A stretch of 64,000 nucleotides of DNA from DASZZZ01 sp036260375 (GCA_036260375.1 DASZZZ010000097.1:1-64000); one strand, 5' to 3'. Shown: positions 50,189 to 59,229, counted from the stretch's first letter. Made by a program: numbers and translations. Notes: a model not told the origin generated them from the sequence alone.

Positions 50189-51163
50189 ATGACAGCTCCC
50201 GCCAGTCGCACGTACGACGCACCCGCGTGGCTCGTGTGGACCGCCCTGTGGACGGTCTACGTCGTCTGGGGCTCGACCTACCTCGCGATCCGCGTGATGG
50301 TCGAGACGCTCCCGCCGCTGCTCGCGACCGGTCTTCGTTTCGTCGTCGCGGGCCTCGTGCTCCTGCTCGTGTTGACCGTGCGGCGGGGGCGCGCCGCGAT
50401 CTCCGTGACGCGACGAGAGCTGACGGGGGCCGCCGTCGTCGGCTGCGCGCTGTTGCTCGGCGGCAACGGTCTCGTCGTGCTCGCGGAGCGCGACATCCCG
50501 TCGAGCGTCGCGGCCCTCGTGGTCGCCGCCGTGCCGATGTGGGTCATCCTGCTGCGCTCAGCGACCGGAGACAAGGTCGGCGCCCCGACGCTTGCGAGCG
50601 TCGCCGTCGGCTTCGTCGGCGTCGCGCTGCTCGTGCTTCCCGCGGGCGATCGTCCCGAGGGCATGCGGCCGCTCGGTCTCGCGATGGTCGTGGTCGCGTC
50701 GCTGTCGTGGGCGTGCGGCTCGTTCGTCGCGACGCGCATGTCCATGCCGAAGGACGCTCTCGTCTCGACGGGTTATCAGATGCTTCTCGGCGGAGGCGCG
50801 CTGTTCGCGGCCGGGCTCGTCACGGGCGAGGCGGGCCATGTCGACGTCGAGTCGTTCTCGACGGCGTCGCTCGGCGCGCTCCTCTACCTCGTGGTGATGG
50901 GGTCGCTCGTCGGCTTCACCGCGTACGCGTGGCTGCTCCAGAACGCGCCGATCTCCAAGGTGTCGACGTACGCGTACGTCAACCCGGTGATCGCGATCGT
51001 GCTCGGGTGGTGGATCCTGTCGGAGCGGCTCACGCCCGTGATGTTCGTCGGCGCGGCTCTCATCGTGGCGTCGACCGCGTTCGTCGTGCGGCGAGAGTCG
51101 CGGCGCCCCGCCGTCGAGACGGCCGAGCCGGTGCCCGCGCTCGCCGGCGCCGACTCCGGCTGA
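50189..51163 (+). CDS. EamA/DMT-family exporter (YedA-like)
   Basis: 324 residues, ten membrane segments in two EamA halves. VYVVWGSTYLAIRVMVETLPPLLATGLRFVVAG at the N-terminus is the typical YedA-type start; second half shows AYAWLLQNAPISKVSTYAYVNPVIAIVLGWWILSE. Probable efflux of amino acids or drugs. No clear Shine-Dalgarno. Confidence 0.9.
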   Translation: MTAPASRTYDAPAWLVWTALWTVYVVWGSTYLAIRVMVETLPPLLATGLRFVVAGLVLLLVLTVRRGRAAISVTRRELTGAAVVGCALLLGGNGLVVLAERDIPSSVAALVVAAVPMWVILLRSATGDKVGAPTLASVAVGFVGVALLVLPAGDRPEGMRPLGLAMVVVASLSWACGSFVATRMSMPKDALVSTGYQMLLGGGALFAAGLVTGEAGHVDVESFSTASLGALLYLVVMGSLVGFTAYAWLLQNAPISKVSTYAYVNPVIAIVLGWWILSERLTPVMFVGAALIVASTAFVVRRESRRPAVETAEPVPALAGADSG

Positions 51164-51239
51164 CCCGAGGCCGGCCCGGCGCGAGACTTTCCGCCGCGGT
51201 TGCAACCGAGCACGGGGCTGAGGCGTCTGTCGGGCTGAC

Positions 51240-51746
51240 ATGCTGAGCACCAGCGAGCGAGACGACGAGTTCCGCGCCTTCTTCGTCGCCGAGAGCGAGC
51301 GCCTGAGGCGGCTCGCGCTCTACCTGACGGGCGACGCGGAGCGCGCCGCGGACCTCGCCCAGGAGGCGCTCGTGCGGACGTACAAGCACTGGGCGCGCAT
51401 CCGCAACGACGATCCGGGTCCGTACGCCCGCCGGACGCTCGTCAACCTCGTCCGAAGCGCTCACCGGCGCAGCCTGCTCGAGCGGCGGCATCGCGAGGAG
51501 CACGCCGAGGGGGCCGTGGCGTCGTCGGGGCCGCGGGTCGACGAGTGGCTGCGCGTGTCGCAGGCGCTGAAGACGCTGCCGCCGACGAGGCGCGCCGTCG
51601 TGGTCCTGCGCTTCTACGAGGACATGAGCGAGGCGCAGATAGCGCGCGTCCTCGACCGCCCCGTAGGCACCGTGAAATCCGACATCCATCGGGCGCTGGC
51701 GAAGCTCCGGCCCCTGCTCGACGAGAGCTCGAGGGAGATGGCATGA
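51240..51746 (+). CDS. ECF sigma factor, SigE family
   Basis: 168 residues. Region 2: FVAESERLRRLALYLTGDAERAADLAQEALVRTYKHW; region 4: LKTLPPTRRAVVVLRFYEDMSEAQIARVLDRPVGTVKSDIHRALAKL. This is the SigE (Streptomyces-type ECF) pattern. The stop overlaps the start of a membrane protein likely to be its regulator. Confidence 0.92.
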   Translation: MLSTSERDDEFRAFFVAESERLRRLALYLTGDAERAADLAQEALVRTYKHWARIRNDDPGPYARRTLVNLVRSAHRRSLLERRHREEHAEGAVASSGPRVDEWLRVSQALKTLPPTRRAVVVLRFYEDMSEAQIARVLDRPVGTVKSDIHRALAKLRPLLDESSREMA

Positions 51747-53209
51747 GCTACGAAGACCGGCTCCGGGACACGTTCCACAACGCCGAGCGCTCGATGCCGC
51801 GCGCTGCGATCAGCGTCGAGGAGACGATCGCGCGCGGCCACCGGGCTCGGCGCGTCTACTGGGCGAGCGTGGCGTTCGCGACCGCGGCGGTGATCGCGGT
51901 CGGCGGGGTCTCCGCGTACGCGCTGCGCGACGGCGCCCCCGAGCCGCCCACGCCGGCGTCGACCCCGACCCCGACCCCGGCCGCAGAGGTGTCGCTCGAC
52001 GCGGTCGTCCCGGCGGTAGACCGGTGGCTCGAGGCGCTCGCGGAGGGCGACGCCGAGAGGGCGTGGCGACTGACGGCGCCGGAGTCGCGCCGCTCGTTCG
52101 AGGGCGGCTTCGCGGAGTTCGAGGACATGGCGACGACGCTCGCCGAGGGTTTCGGAGCGTGGGCCGGTGCCACGGCTCTCGAGCACAAGCTGACGACGGT
52201 CAGGGCGAGCGACTCCGAGGCCGTCGTAGTGGTCACGCTGAGCGGCGAGGTGTCCCAGGAGTACCCCGCCGGTCCCGTGGCGCGCGCGCTCCCGGTCCGC
52301 GTCGTCGGCGACCGTGCCTTGGTCGACCCGTTCGGGGCCGAGGCGGGCGTCGAGGTGTCGTGGCCCGAGAGCACTCCGGATCCGGAGACCGGCGCGCCGA
52401 CCTCGCCGGAGGTCGCGCCGGACGAGACGTTCAGCGCGAACGTGCCGGTCGGCGCCCGCAGCGACTTCGTCGTCCATCGCGTCGGCGACGGCGACGAGAT
52501 CGACGCGTGGATCGCGCGCGGGACCGCCGAGGGATCCGACGCGCTCGCGGAGTGGTCGCCCCGGTCGCCGCTCGACGAGGGCGACTACGTGCTCACGGTC
52601 GTGGCGGACGTGGGCGACGACACGTTCCCGGTCGGGGCGGCGCGCTTCACGGTGGCCGCCGTGTCCGCGTCCGCGACGCCGACGCCGACCGTCACCGCGA
52701 CTCCGTCTCCGACGGGGCCGACGTGCTCGGCGACGGGGATGAGCCCGGAGCCCGTCATGCAGCCGAACCTCACGCCCGAGGCCGCGACGACGCGCCGCGC
52801 GATCCTCGCCGCCGCGGTCGAGTGCGACTACGAGGGCCTCGCGGAGATCGCGGCGCAGAGCGACACGTTTGCGTTCACGTTCGGCGGCGCCGACGATCCG
52901 GCGGAGTACTGGGAGAACGCGGAGGACGAGGGAGACGAGGTCATGCGCGTGCTGGTGACCGTCCTCAACGCTCCCAACGCCGTCGAGGAGACTCCACCGG
53001 AGGCCAGGGGCCGGCACGAGCGGGTGTTCGCATGGCCGTCGGTCGCCGGACTGCTCGAGCCGACCGCCGAGGACTGGCGGGCGCTCGTCGACGCCGGGCT
53101 CGCGACGGACAGGGAAGTCGAGGACTACAAGGACTTCGGTGGGTACTACGGGTGGCGGGCGTCGATCAGCGCGAGCGGCGCGTGGTTGGGGTTCGTCGCC
53201 GGGGACTGA
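51743..53209 (+). CDS. Single-pass membrane protein coupled to the ECF sigma factor
   Basis: 488 residues: a short cytosolic N-terminus (about 35 residues, no zinc-finger HxxxCxxC), one membrane segment (YWASVAFATAAVIAVGGVSAYAL), a Pro/Thr linker, then extracytoplasmic domains. One resembles an immune-inhibitor/Gmad2-like beta domain (ETFSANVPVGARSDFVVHRVG...). A second Pro/Thr linker precedes a C-terminal domain of about 150 residues. ATGA overlap with the sigma gene points to an anti-sigma or sensor role, inferred from context. Confidence 0.78.
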   Translation: MSYEDRLRDTFHNAERSMPRAAISVEETIARGHRARRVYWASVAFATAAVIAVGGVSAYALRDGAPEPPTPASTPTPTPAAEVSLDAVVPAVDRWLEALAEGDAERAWRLTAPESRRSFEGGFAEFEDMATTLAEGFGAWAGATALEHKLTTVRASDSEAVVVVTLSGEVSQEYPAGPVARALPVRVVGDRALVDPFGAEAGVEVSWPESTPDPETGAPTSPEVAPDETFSANVPVGARSDFVVHRVGDGDEIDAWIARGTAEGSDALAEWSPRSPLDEGDYVLTVVADVGDDTFPVGAARFTVAAVSASATPTPTVTATPSPTGPTCSATGMSPEPVMQPNLTPEAATTRRAILAAAVECDYEGLAEIAAQSDTFAFTFGGADDPAEYWENAEDEGDEVMRVLVTVLNAPNAVEETPPEARGRHERVFAWPSVAGLLEPTAEDWRALVDAGLATDREVEDYKDFGGYYGWRASISASGAWLGFVAGD

Positions 53210-53338
53210 GCGCCATGCGCGTCCGGCGCGCGGCCCGGCACGGGACGGTCGTCACGGCGCGGCGCCGAGCGCGGCGCGACGGCATGTGAGGTCGGTCGTT
53301 CACGCGCGCCTGGCGCGGGGGCGGGATGGAACCGTCGT

Positions 53339-54478
53339 TCACGGGCGCCCGGCGCCGACGTAGTCGGATCGGTAGGCCGACACGACCCTGACGTGCGAGC
53401 CGGTGTAGGGGGCCTCGACCATGCGGCCACCGCCGACGTACATCGCGACGTGGTGGATCGGACTCCCGAAGAAGAGCAGGTCACCCGGCTCCCAATCCGA
53501 GCGCGCCACGCGCGTGGTGGCGGCGTACTGCATGCCCGAGTTGTGCGGCAGCGACACGCCGGCGCGCGCCCACGCCCACATCGTCAGACCGGAGCAGTCG
53601 TACGCGTCCGGTCCCGCGGCGCCCCACCGGTACGGCTTGCCTACCTGTGACAGGGCGGCGTCGACGGCCGTCCCGGCCGCGGGGTTCCCCGCCGGCGGCG
53701 TGGACGGCGGATCGGGCGGGGCGTCGGGCGTCGAGCCGGGCGTGGGACCGGGGGCGGGCGACGGCGTCCTCGCCTCGCTTGGCGCGGGGTCGCCGCGCGC
53801 CGCGCGCCGCGCCTCCTCCGCCGCTGCCCGTCGCGCCGCTCGCTCGGCGCGCGCGCGGGCGCGCTCCTCCGCCGCCTCCAGCGCGGCGTTCAGCGCGGCG
53901 ATCTCGTCGCGTTGCGACGCGACCTTGTCCTCGATCTCCTCGGCGAGCTCGGCGAGGCGGCGCTCCGCCTCCTGCGCCTCGGCGCGCGCCGCGTCGAGGT
54001 CGGCGATCCGGTCGTCGAGCGCCGACCTCTCGGCCGCCAGTCGTTCGAAGACCTCGGTGTGGGCGCGCTCGGAGCGCTCCAGGTACTGCAGGCGCGTCTC
54101 GACGTCCGCGACGCTCTGCGACGACAGGATCGTGTCGAGTGCGTCGGTCGCGCCACCGCCCATGTAGAGCTGGCGGGCGAGGGCGACCGCCGACGACCTC
54201 TGCGCCACCATGCGGCGCGCGATGGCGTCGACGTCGGCGTGGGCCTGCGCCATGCGCGCCCGGATCGTGTCGAGCCGCTCGGAGACGAGGTTGTAGCGCT
54301 CGACGACGAGCTCGAAGTCGCGTTCGAGCTCCATGAGACGGGCGCGCGCCGCCTCGAGCTCGGCCGGCGACGGCGCCGCGACTGACGCGGGCGCCGACAC
54401 GAGCGCGGCCGCGAGCAACGCCGTCACGACGGCGCCGGCGGCGGCCCTGCGCGCGGGGGATCGCGCTCGGAGGCCCAT
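53339..54478 (-). CDS. NlpC/P60 peptidoglycan endopeptidase with coiled coil (RipA-like)
   Basis: 379 residues. Signal peptide (RSPARRAAAGAVVTALLAAALVSAPASVAA), long coiled coil (residues about 35-235, ELEAARARLMELERDFELVVERYN onward), Pro-rich linker, and C-terminal NlpC/P60 domain: catalytic Cys in YDCSGLTMWAWARAG and His in SPIHHVAMYVGGG. It cleaves D-Glu-mDAP bonds during division. The start at 54478 is supported by TAGACT (54486-54491) 7 bases upstream. Confidence 0.92.
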   Translation of the reverse strand: MGLRARSPARRAAAGAVVTALLAAALVSAPASVAAPSPAELEAARARLMELERDFELVVERYNLVSERLDTIRARMAQAHADVDAIARRMVAQRSSAVALARQLYMGGGATDALDTILSSQSVADVETRLQYLERSERAHTEVFERLAAERSALDDRIADLDAARAEAQEAERRLAELAEEIEDKVASQRDEIAALNAALEAAEERARARAERAARRAAAEEARRAARGDPAPSEARTPSPAPGPTPGSTPDAPPDPPSTPPAGNPAAGTAVDAALSQVGKPYRWGAAGPDAYDCSGLTMWAWARAGVSLPHNSGMQYAATTRVARSDWEPGDLLFFGSPIHHVAMYVGGGRMVEAPYTGSHVRVVSAYRSDYVGAGRP

Positions 54479-54485
54479 GCCGGGC

Positions 54486-54491
54486 AGTCTA
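54486..54491 (-). promoter_or_regulatory. -10 hexamer of the NlpC/P60 gene
   Basis: TAGACT on the minus strand ends 7 bases before ATG 54478. It falls in the 10-bp gap after the HAD gene, so the hydrolase has its own leaderless promoter. Confidence 0.5.
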
Positions 54492-55298
54492 GGCGTCACG
54501 GTTCGCCGTTCTGCGGTTGAGCCACCACGCGACGCCGACCAGCGCGGACAGCGCCGCGGCGGCCGCCGCGCCGTTGCCGACGGTCGGCTGCGGCGCGCGC
54601 AGATGGGGCAGCCGGCTCCGGAGCGAGACGGGGTTACGGAAGGTCTCGACGGTCCATCCGCGGCGCTGCGCGATGCGACGCAGCTCGCGGTCCGGGTTGA
54701 CGGCCACGGGATTGCCGACGGCCTCGAGCATCGGGAGGTCGGTGATCGAGTCGGAGTACGCAAACGAGCCCCCGAGGTCGACGTCGAGCTCTGCCGCGAG
54801 GCGCTCGATCGCGGCGGCCTTGTTCGGTCCGTAGGCGTAGAACTCGAGCTCGCCCGTGTAACGGCCGTCGACGACGACCGACGTCGTGGCGATGCACCGG
54901 TCGACGCGCAGCATGCGCGCGAGCGGCTCCACGATCTCGGCCGGCGACGACGACACTATGCAGATCAGCCGGCCCGCCTGGCGGTGGTCGTGCATCAGCT
55001 CGAGCGCCTCGGCGTAGATCAGCGGCGAGATGACCTCCTCGAGGACCTCCTCGACGACGCGCTGCACCTTCTCCCGCTCCCACCCCTCGGTGAGCTTCGC
55101 CGCCGCCGCGCGCATGCGCTCCATCTTGGCCTCGTCGGCACCCAGCAGCATGAACATGAACTGCGCGTACATCGACTTCATCAGCGTCGAGCGCGCGATG
55201 AGCCCCTCGCGAAAGAACGATCTGCTCAGCGCGAGCGATCCCGAGCGGGCGATGATCGTCTTGTCGAGATCGAAGAACGCGGCTTCCAGCGACGGCAT
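54489..55298 (-). CDS. HAD-superfamily (IB) phosphatase with C-terminal membrane segment
   Basis: 269 residues. Motif I AAFFDLDKTII (nucleophile Asp), motif II IVSSSPAE, motif III Lys in YGPNKAAAIERL and motif IV YSDSITDLPMLEAVG: SerB/CicA-type HAD-IB phosphatase. A hydrophobic helix near the C-terminus (AAAAALSALVGVAWWL) probably anchors it. Divergent from the Tad genes; homologues beside Tad loci are common, function there unproven. Confidence 0.88.
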   Translation of the reverse strand: MPSLEAAFFDLDKTIIARSGSLALSRSFFREGLIARSTLMKSMYAQFMFMLLGADEAKMERMRAAAAKLTEGWEREKVQRVVEEVLEEVISPLIYAEALELMHDHRQAGRLICIVSSSPAEIVEPLARMLRVDRCIATTSVVVDGRYTGELEFYAYGPNKAAAIERLAAELDVDLGGSFAYSDSITDLPMLEAVGNPVAVNPDRELRRIAQRRGWTVETFRNPVSLRSRLPHLRAPQPTVGNGAAAAAALSALVGVAWWLNRRTANRDA

Positions 55299-55380
55299 GG
55301 CTGCTTTCTACGACGGGATCGTGCTTCCTATGGTGACACGCGCCACAGCGCGCCACGGCCTCGCACGCTGAGGTGGCCGC

Positions 55381-56262
55381 ATGACGCAGCGCGTCGCAAT
55401 CGTCAGCCGGGATCCCGCCGTGCGCCTCGCCGCGGCGCGCGCGTTCGACGGCGCGCCGCCGTCGTGGTCCGTCGAGCTCCACGACCGGGCGCCCGCCGGC
55501 GCCGACGCCATCGTGGTCGGCGCCGACGTCGACGAGCCCGGCGGCGTCCGCTTCGACCCCACGGCGCCGGGGCGCGTCGTAGACGACGTGGCGCGCACCC
55601 TCGGGCGCCGCGGCCTCGTCGTGGTCGTCACCGCGACGACGGGCGGGGCCGGGGCGACGACCGTGGCGCTCCACCTCGCCGCGCACGCGGCGGCGGAGCA
55701 CGAAACGTGCGTGGTCGACCTCGCCGGCGGGGTCGCCGAACGCCTCGGTCTCGACCCCGGTGACACGCGGCGCTGGGACGCCGCGGCGCCGGACGGCATC
55801 CGCCTCGCCGCGACGCCGCTCCACACCGGCTTCCGCGGCGTGCTCGCGGAGCACGACGCCGATCCCGAGCGGGCCGACGCCCTGCTCGACGCGGCCGCGT
55901 CCGAGTTCCCGGCCGTCGTCGTCGACGCGCCGCGCGACGGGCGCCTCGCCGCGGCGCTCGGGCGCGCGTCGGCGGCGATCCTCGTGACGCCGCCCACGCT
56001 CGTGGGCGCGCGGCGCGCCGCGACGGTGCTCGAGGGCGCCGAGCGTCCGCCGTGGGCGCTGGTCGTCAACCGCCTCGGTCCCGGAGGCGAGACGACGATC
56101 GCGGAGCTCGAGCGCGTCGTCGGGCGTCGCGTGGCGCTCGAGATCCCGTGTTGTGCCGGTGTGCGCGACGCCGAGGACGACCTCCGCCTCGTCACGTCCG
56201 CGTGGACGCGCTACGGACGCGCCACCGCGCGCCTGTGGCGCGCCGTGGGGGCCGCGCGATGA
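55381..56262 (+). CDS. CpaE/SsD-like P-loop ATPase of the Tad pilus locus
   Basis: 293 residues of the MinD/ParA type. N-terminal degenerate receiver-like domain (VAIVSRDPAVRLAAARAF), then deviant Walker A TGGAGATTVALHLA near residue 96 and CVVDLAGGVAERLGLD. It should localise the pilus machine. ATG 55381 is 6 bases after TGAGGT. The stop overlaps the tadA start. Confidence 0.85.
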   Translation: MTQRVAIVSRDPAVRLAAARAFDGAPPSWSVELHDRAPAGADAIVVGADVDEPGGVRFDPTAPGRVVDDVARTLGRRGLVVVVTATTGGAGATTVALHLAAHAAAEHETCVVDLAGGVAERLGLDPGDTRRWDAAAPDGIRLAATPLHTGFRGVLAEHDADPERADALLDAAASEFPAVVVDAPRDGRLAAALGRASAAILVTPPTLVGARRAATVLEGAERPPWALVVNRLGPGGETTIAELERVVGRRVALEIPCCAGVRDAEDDLRLVTSAWTRYGRATARLWRAVGAAR

Positions 56263-57290
56263 CGTCGCTGCTCGACGCAGTTGCGGCGCATGACGAGCTC
56301 GCCGAGCTCGACCCGGCGCGCCGGCGCCTCGCGTTGCGCCGCGTCCTCGCCGAGAGGACGTCGAGCGACGCGCTGTCGGACGCGGTCGCGCGCGTCGCCG
56401 ACGCGATCGACGGCTACGGACCTCTCACCGCGCTCCTCGACGACGACGCGGTCACCGACGTGCTCGTCAACGGGCCGCACGACGTCTGGGCCGAGCGCGC
56501 CGGACGGCTGGAGCGCGCGTCGGTCCGGTTCGACGACGGCGACGAGCTGCGCCGTTTCGTCGACCGCTGGCTCGCCTGCGCCGGAGCGCGCGTCGACGCG
56601 TCGCGTCCGATCGCGGACGCGCGCCTGACCAACGGGGCCCGGATCCACGTCGTGCTGCCGCCCATCGCGCCGCACGGGCCGCTCGTGTCGATCCGGCGCT
56701 TTCCGGCCCACATGCCGGCGCTCGACGATCTGATCGCCGCCGGCATGCTCGACGACGCGGCGGCCGGCGAGCTCGCGTCGCTCGTCGCGGCGCGCGCGAC
56801 GCTCGCGATAACGGGAGGCACGGGGAGCGGCAAGACGACGCTGTTGAACGCCCTGCTCCGATCGGTCGGGCGGAGCGAGCGCGTCGTCACGATCGAGGAG
56901 ACGCCCGAGCTGCGGCCGTCGTGCTCGCACGTCGTGTCGCTCGTCGCGCGCCCGCCGAACGTCGAGGGCCGCGGCGCGACGTCGCTGGCGGACCTGGTCG
57001 TCGCGGCGTTGCGGATGAGACCCGACCGCATCGTCGTGGGCGAGGTCCGCGGAGGCGAGGCGCTCGCCGCGCTCGAGGCGATGTCGACCGGGCACGACGG
57101 GTCCATGGTCACGGTCCACGCGCGCTCGGCGCACGACGCGCTGGAGCGGATCGTGACGCTCGCGCTGCGCGCGGGTTCGGGCGCCACGGAGGACGGGCTA
57201 CGCAGGCGCGCGAGCGATGCGTTCGACGCGATCGTCCATCTCGAGCGGCGCGGCGGCCGGCGCCGGCTGGTCGAGATAGCTCGTGTCTGA
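56259..57290 (+). CDS. tadA: TadA/CpaF secretion ATPase
   Basis: 343 residues. GYGPLTALLDDDAVTDVLVNGPHDVWAERAG opens the domain; Walker A ITGGTGSGKTTLLNALL near residue 192, TIEETPELRPSCSHVVSLVARPPN (Asp-box equivalent), Walker B region MRPDRIVVGEVRGGEALAALEAMSTGHDGSMVTVHA with the His box. The hexamer powers Flp pilus assembly. Overlaps the next gene by eight bases. Confidence 0.94.
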   Translation: MTSLLDAVAAHDELAELDPARRRLALRRVLAERTSSDALSDAVARVADAIDGYGPLTALLDDDAVTDVLVNGPHDVWAERAGRLERASVRFDDGDELRRFVDRWLACAGARVDASRPIADARLTNGARIHVVLPPIAPHGPLVSIRRFPAHMPALDDLIAAGMLDDAAAGELASLVAARATLAITGGTGSGKTTLLNALLRSVGRSERVVTIEETPELRPSCSHVVSLVARPPNVEGRGATSLADLVVAALRMRPDRIVVGEVRGGEALAALEAMSTGHDGSMVTVHARSAHDALERIVTLALRAGSGATEDGLRRRASDAFDAIVHLERRGGRRRLVEIARV

Positions 57291-58353
57291 CCGCATCGCG
57301 CGCGCTCTCGTCGTAAACGCCGGCGCGGCCTCGATGCTGCAACGTGCGTCCGCGGTCGCGCGGCGCGGCGCGCAGTGCCTGCGTGAGCTCACCGGCGCAC
57401 GCGCGCGGAGCGGCGCCTCGCTGCGGGCACAGGCCGACGCGGTGCGTGCGCTCGCGGCACTCGTCCGTGCGGGCGAGCCGCCGAGGCGCGCGCTCGCGCG
57501 GTGGCACGTCGACGCGCCCGTATCCCTGCGGCGCCCCCTTCGGCGCGTCGGACGGCGCCTCGCGCTCGGCGATCGCACCGCGAGCGCGATCGAATCCGCG
57601 CGCGACGGACTCGGCGATGCGACCGACGCGACGGTCGCGGTCGTGACGCTCGCCGAGCGCCTCGGTGGCGATCTCGCGCGCATGCTCGACGCGGTCGGCG
57701 TCGCGACCGACGCGCGCGCCCGCGCGCTGGACGCTGCGCGCGCCGCCGGCGCAGGAGCGCGCGCCTCGGCCTACCTCGTGTGCTCGTTGCCCCTCGCCGG
57801 CGTCGTGGTCTCACCCGTGGCGCGCGCGTCGTTGTTCGACGCTACCGGCGTCGTGCTGTCCGCAGTCGGCGTGGCGCTCGCGGTCGGCGGCATGGTGTGG
57901 GTACGACGCCTGGGCCCGTCTCCACCCGAGGTCCGCGTCGCGACGACGCTGTGCGAGCTGGTGGCGGGGGCGGTGCGCGGGGGTGCCGGCGTCGACGAGG
58001 CGCTCGACCACGTCGCCGTGCACGCGCGCGGAACCGGCGTGGACGAGCTCCGGCGCGTGCGGCGCGCGGTGCGGCTCGGTCTTCCGTGGGACGACGCGCT
58101 GTCGCTGTGCGACGACGAGGTCCTCGCGCTGGTGGGCGCGACGCTGCGGCGATCGCGGTTCGCCGGCGCCCCGGTGGCGGACGCGCTCGAGGGACTCGCG
58201 GCGCAGCAACGCGCCGCGGCGGCGGCCGCGTTCGAGGCCGCGGCGCGCCGGGCCCCCGTCATGATGACGTTGCCCCTCGCCGTATGCGTCTTGCCGTCGT
58301 TCGTGCTGCTGACGGTCGTCCCTTACGTGCGAGGCGTCACGGTGCCCGAGTGA
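57283..58353 (+). CDS. Type II secretion F-domain protein, TadB- and TadC-like halves in one chain
   Basis: 356 residues. Two T2SSF-type domains can be seen: one at about residues 45-150 (RAQADAVRALAALVRAGEPPRRALARW...VAVVTLAERLGGDLARMLD) followed by two membrane segments, and one at about 222-320 (RVATTLCELVAGAVRGGAGVDEALDHVAVH...) with a final membrane segment. Tad loci usually have separate tadB and tadC genes, so this looks like a fused or shortened platform protein. GTG start overlapping tadA. Confidence 0.82.
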   Translation: MSDRIARALVVNAGAASMLQRASAVARRGAQCLRELTGARARSGASLRAQADAVRALAALVRAGEPPRRALARWHVDAPVSLRRPLRRVGRRLALGDRTASAIESARDGLGDATDATVAVVTLAERLGGDLARMLDAVGVATDARARALDAARAAGAGARASAYLVCSLPLAGVVVSPVARASLFDATGVVLSAVGVALAVGGMVWVRRLGPSPPEVRVATTLCELVAGAVRGGAGVDEALDHVAVHARGTGVDELRRVRRAVRLGLPWDDALSLCDDEVLALVGATLRRSRFAGAPVADALEGLAAQQRAAAAAAFEAAARRAPVMMTLPLAVCVLPSFVLLTVVPYVRGVTVPE

Positions 58354-58423
58354 CGCGGGGGCGCGCGGCCGTCGTCGTCACTCGCTTGCGCGCGTTGCAC
58401 GCGGTCGGTGCGAAGCTGTGGCG

Positions 58424-58942
58424 ATGTCGCCGATCGTCGTCGTGTGCGCCGCGATCGCCCTTGTCGCGGCGGGCGCCTGCTCGTCGGGTGAGCCCGACGC
58501 CGCCGCTCGACGCGACGCGACGCCGTCGCCGGTCGCGCCGCGCTCGCCGTCCCCGTCGCCCACGTTCGACGTGCGCACCGTGATCATCGAGGGCGACGAA
58601 GGCCCGGTGATCGTCACCGCGGAGGCGGCCGACACGCCCGAGGAGCGACAGGTCGGGCTCATGTTCCGAGACAGCCTCGATGCGGACCGAGGCATGCTGT
58701 TCGTCTTCTTCGAGCCGACGACGTCCGGCTTCTGGATGAAGGACACGCTCATTCCGCTCTCGATCGCGTTCTTCGACCGGGACGGACGCATCGTGGACAT
58801 CGAGGACATGGATCCGTGCGAGCGCGAGCCGTGTCCCGTCTACGCGTCGGACGAGCCCTACGTCGGCGCGCTCGAGGTCAACCAGGGCTTCTTCGACCGT
58901 AACGGCATCGACGTCGGCGACGTCGTGGAGATCGCGCCCTAG
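58424..58942 (+). CDS. DUF192 lipoprotein
   Basis: 172 residues from ATG 58424 (GTG 58418 possible). Signal with lipobox region ALVAAGAC, Ser/Pro linker, then a DUF192 domain: ITAEAADTPEERQVGLMFRDSLDADRGMLFVF, GFWMKDTLIPLSIAFFDRDGRIVDIEDM, ending VNQGFFDRNGIDVGDVVEI. Two Cys lie in CEREPCPVY. Family function unknown. It stands between the two halves of the pilus locus. Confidence 0.85.
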   Translation: MSPIVVVCAAIALVAAGACSSGEPDAAARRDATPSPVAPRSPSPSPTFDVRTVIIEGDEGPVIVTAEAADTPEERQVGLMFRDSLDADRGMLFVFFEPTTSGFWMKDTLIPLSIAFFDRDGRIVDIEDMDPCEREPCPVYASDEPYVGALEVNQGFFDRNGIDVGDVVEIAP

Positions 58943-59046
58943 AGACTCCGGCCGCGCGTGACGCCGGCCATAGAGCGACGCGTCGCGTCGCGGTGTCATC
59001 GGGCGGTGGGCCGGCAACGGACCGGCCCCCGACCCCGGGAGGCGCG

Positions 59047-59226
59047 ATGCGACCGTTCACGTTGCTGCACGCCGACGAGCGCGGGCAGGCGACGTCCGAG
59101 TACGCGATCACGATCGTCGTGGTCACGATGATCGTGGGCCTCTTCATCGCCGTCGTGAAGTCCGGCGTCCTCGAGGACCAGTTCCGCGACATCCTGTCGG
59201 GCCTCGTCGAGCGCGTCCTTCCCTGA
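59047..59226 (+). CDS. Flp-type pilin (DUF4244-like)
   Basis: 59 residues. Short basic leader MRPFTLLHADERGQATSEYAITI: the G/Q-A-T-S-E-Y junction with Glu after a Gly-x-x-T site is the class III prepilin cleavage signature, followed by one hydrophobic helix (VVVTMIVGLFIAVV). GGGAGG precedes the ATG. Probably the main pilus subunit. Confidence 0.88.
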   Translation: MRPFTLLHADERGQATSEYAITIVVVTMIVGLFIAVVKSGVLEDQFRDILSGLVERVLP

Positions 59227-59229
59227 CGG

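Noticed and set aside
51961..51984. GAC-CCC-ACC-type short repeats in the membrane protein gene
   Set aside because: They encode a Pro/Thr linker and are ordinary low-complexity coding sequence, not a genomic repeat.
53210..53338. CGCGCC-T-GGCGCG hairpin as terminator between convergent genes
   Set aside because: The loop is too short as written and such GC palindromes are frequent here; no U-tract supports it.
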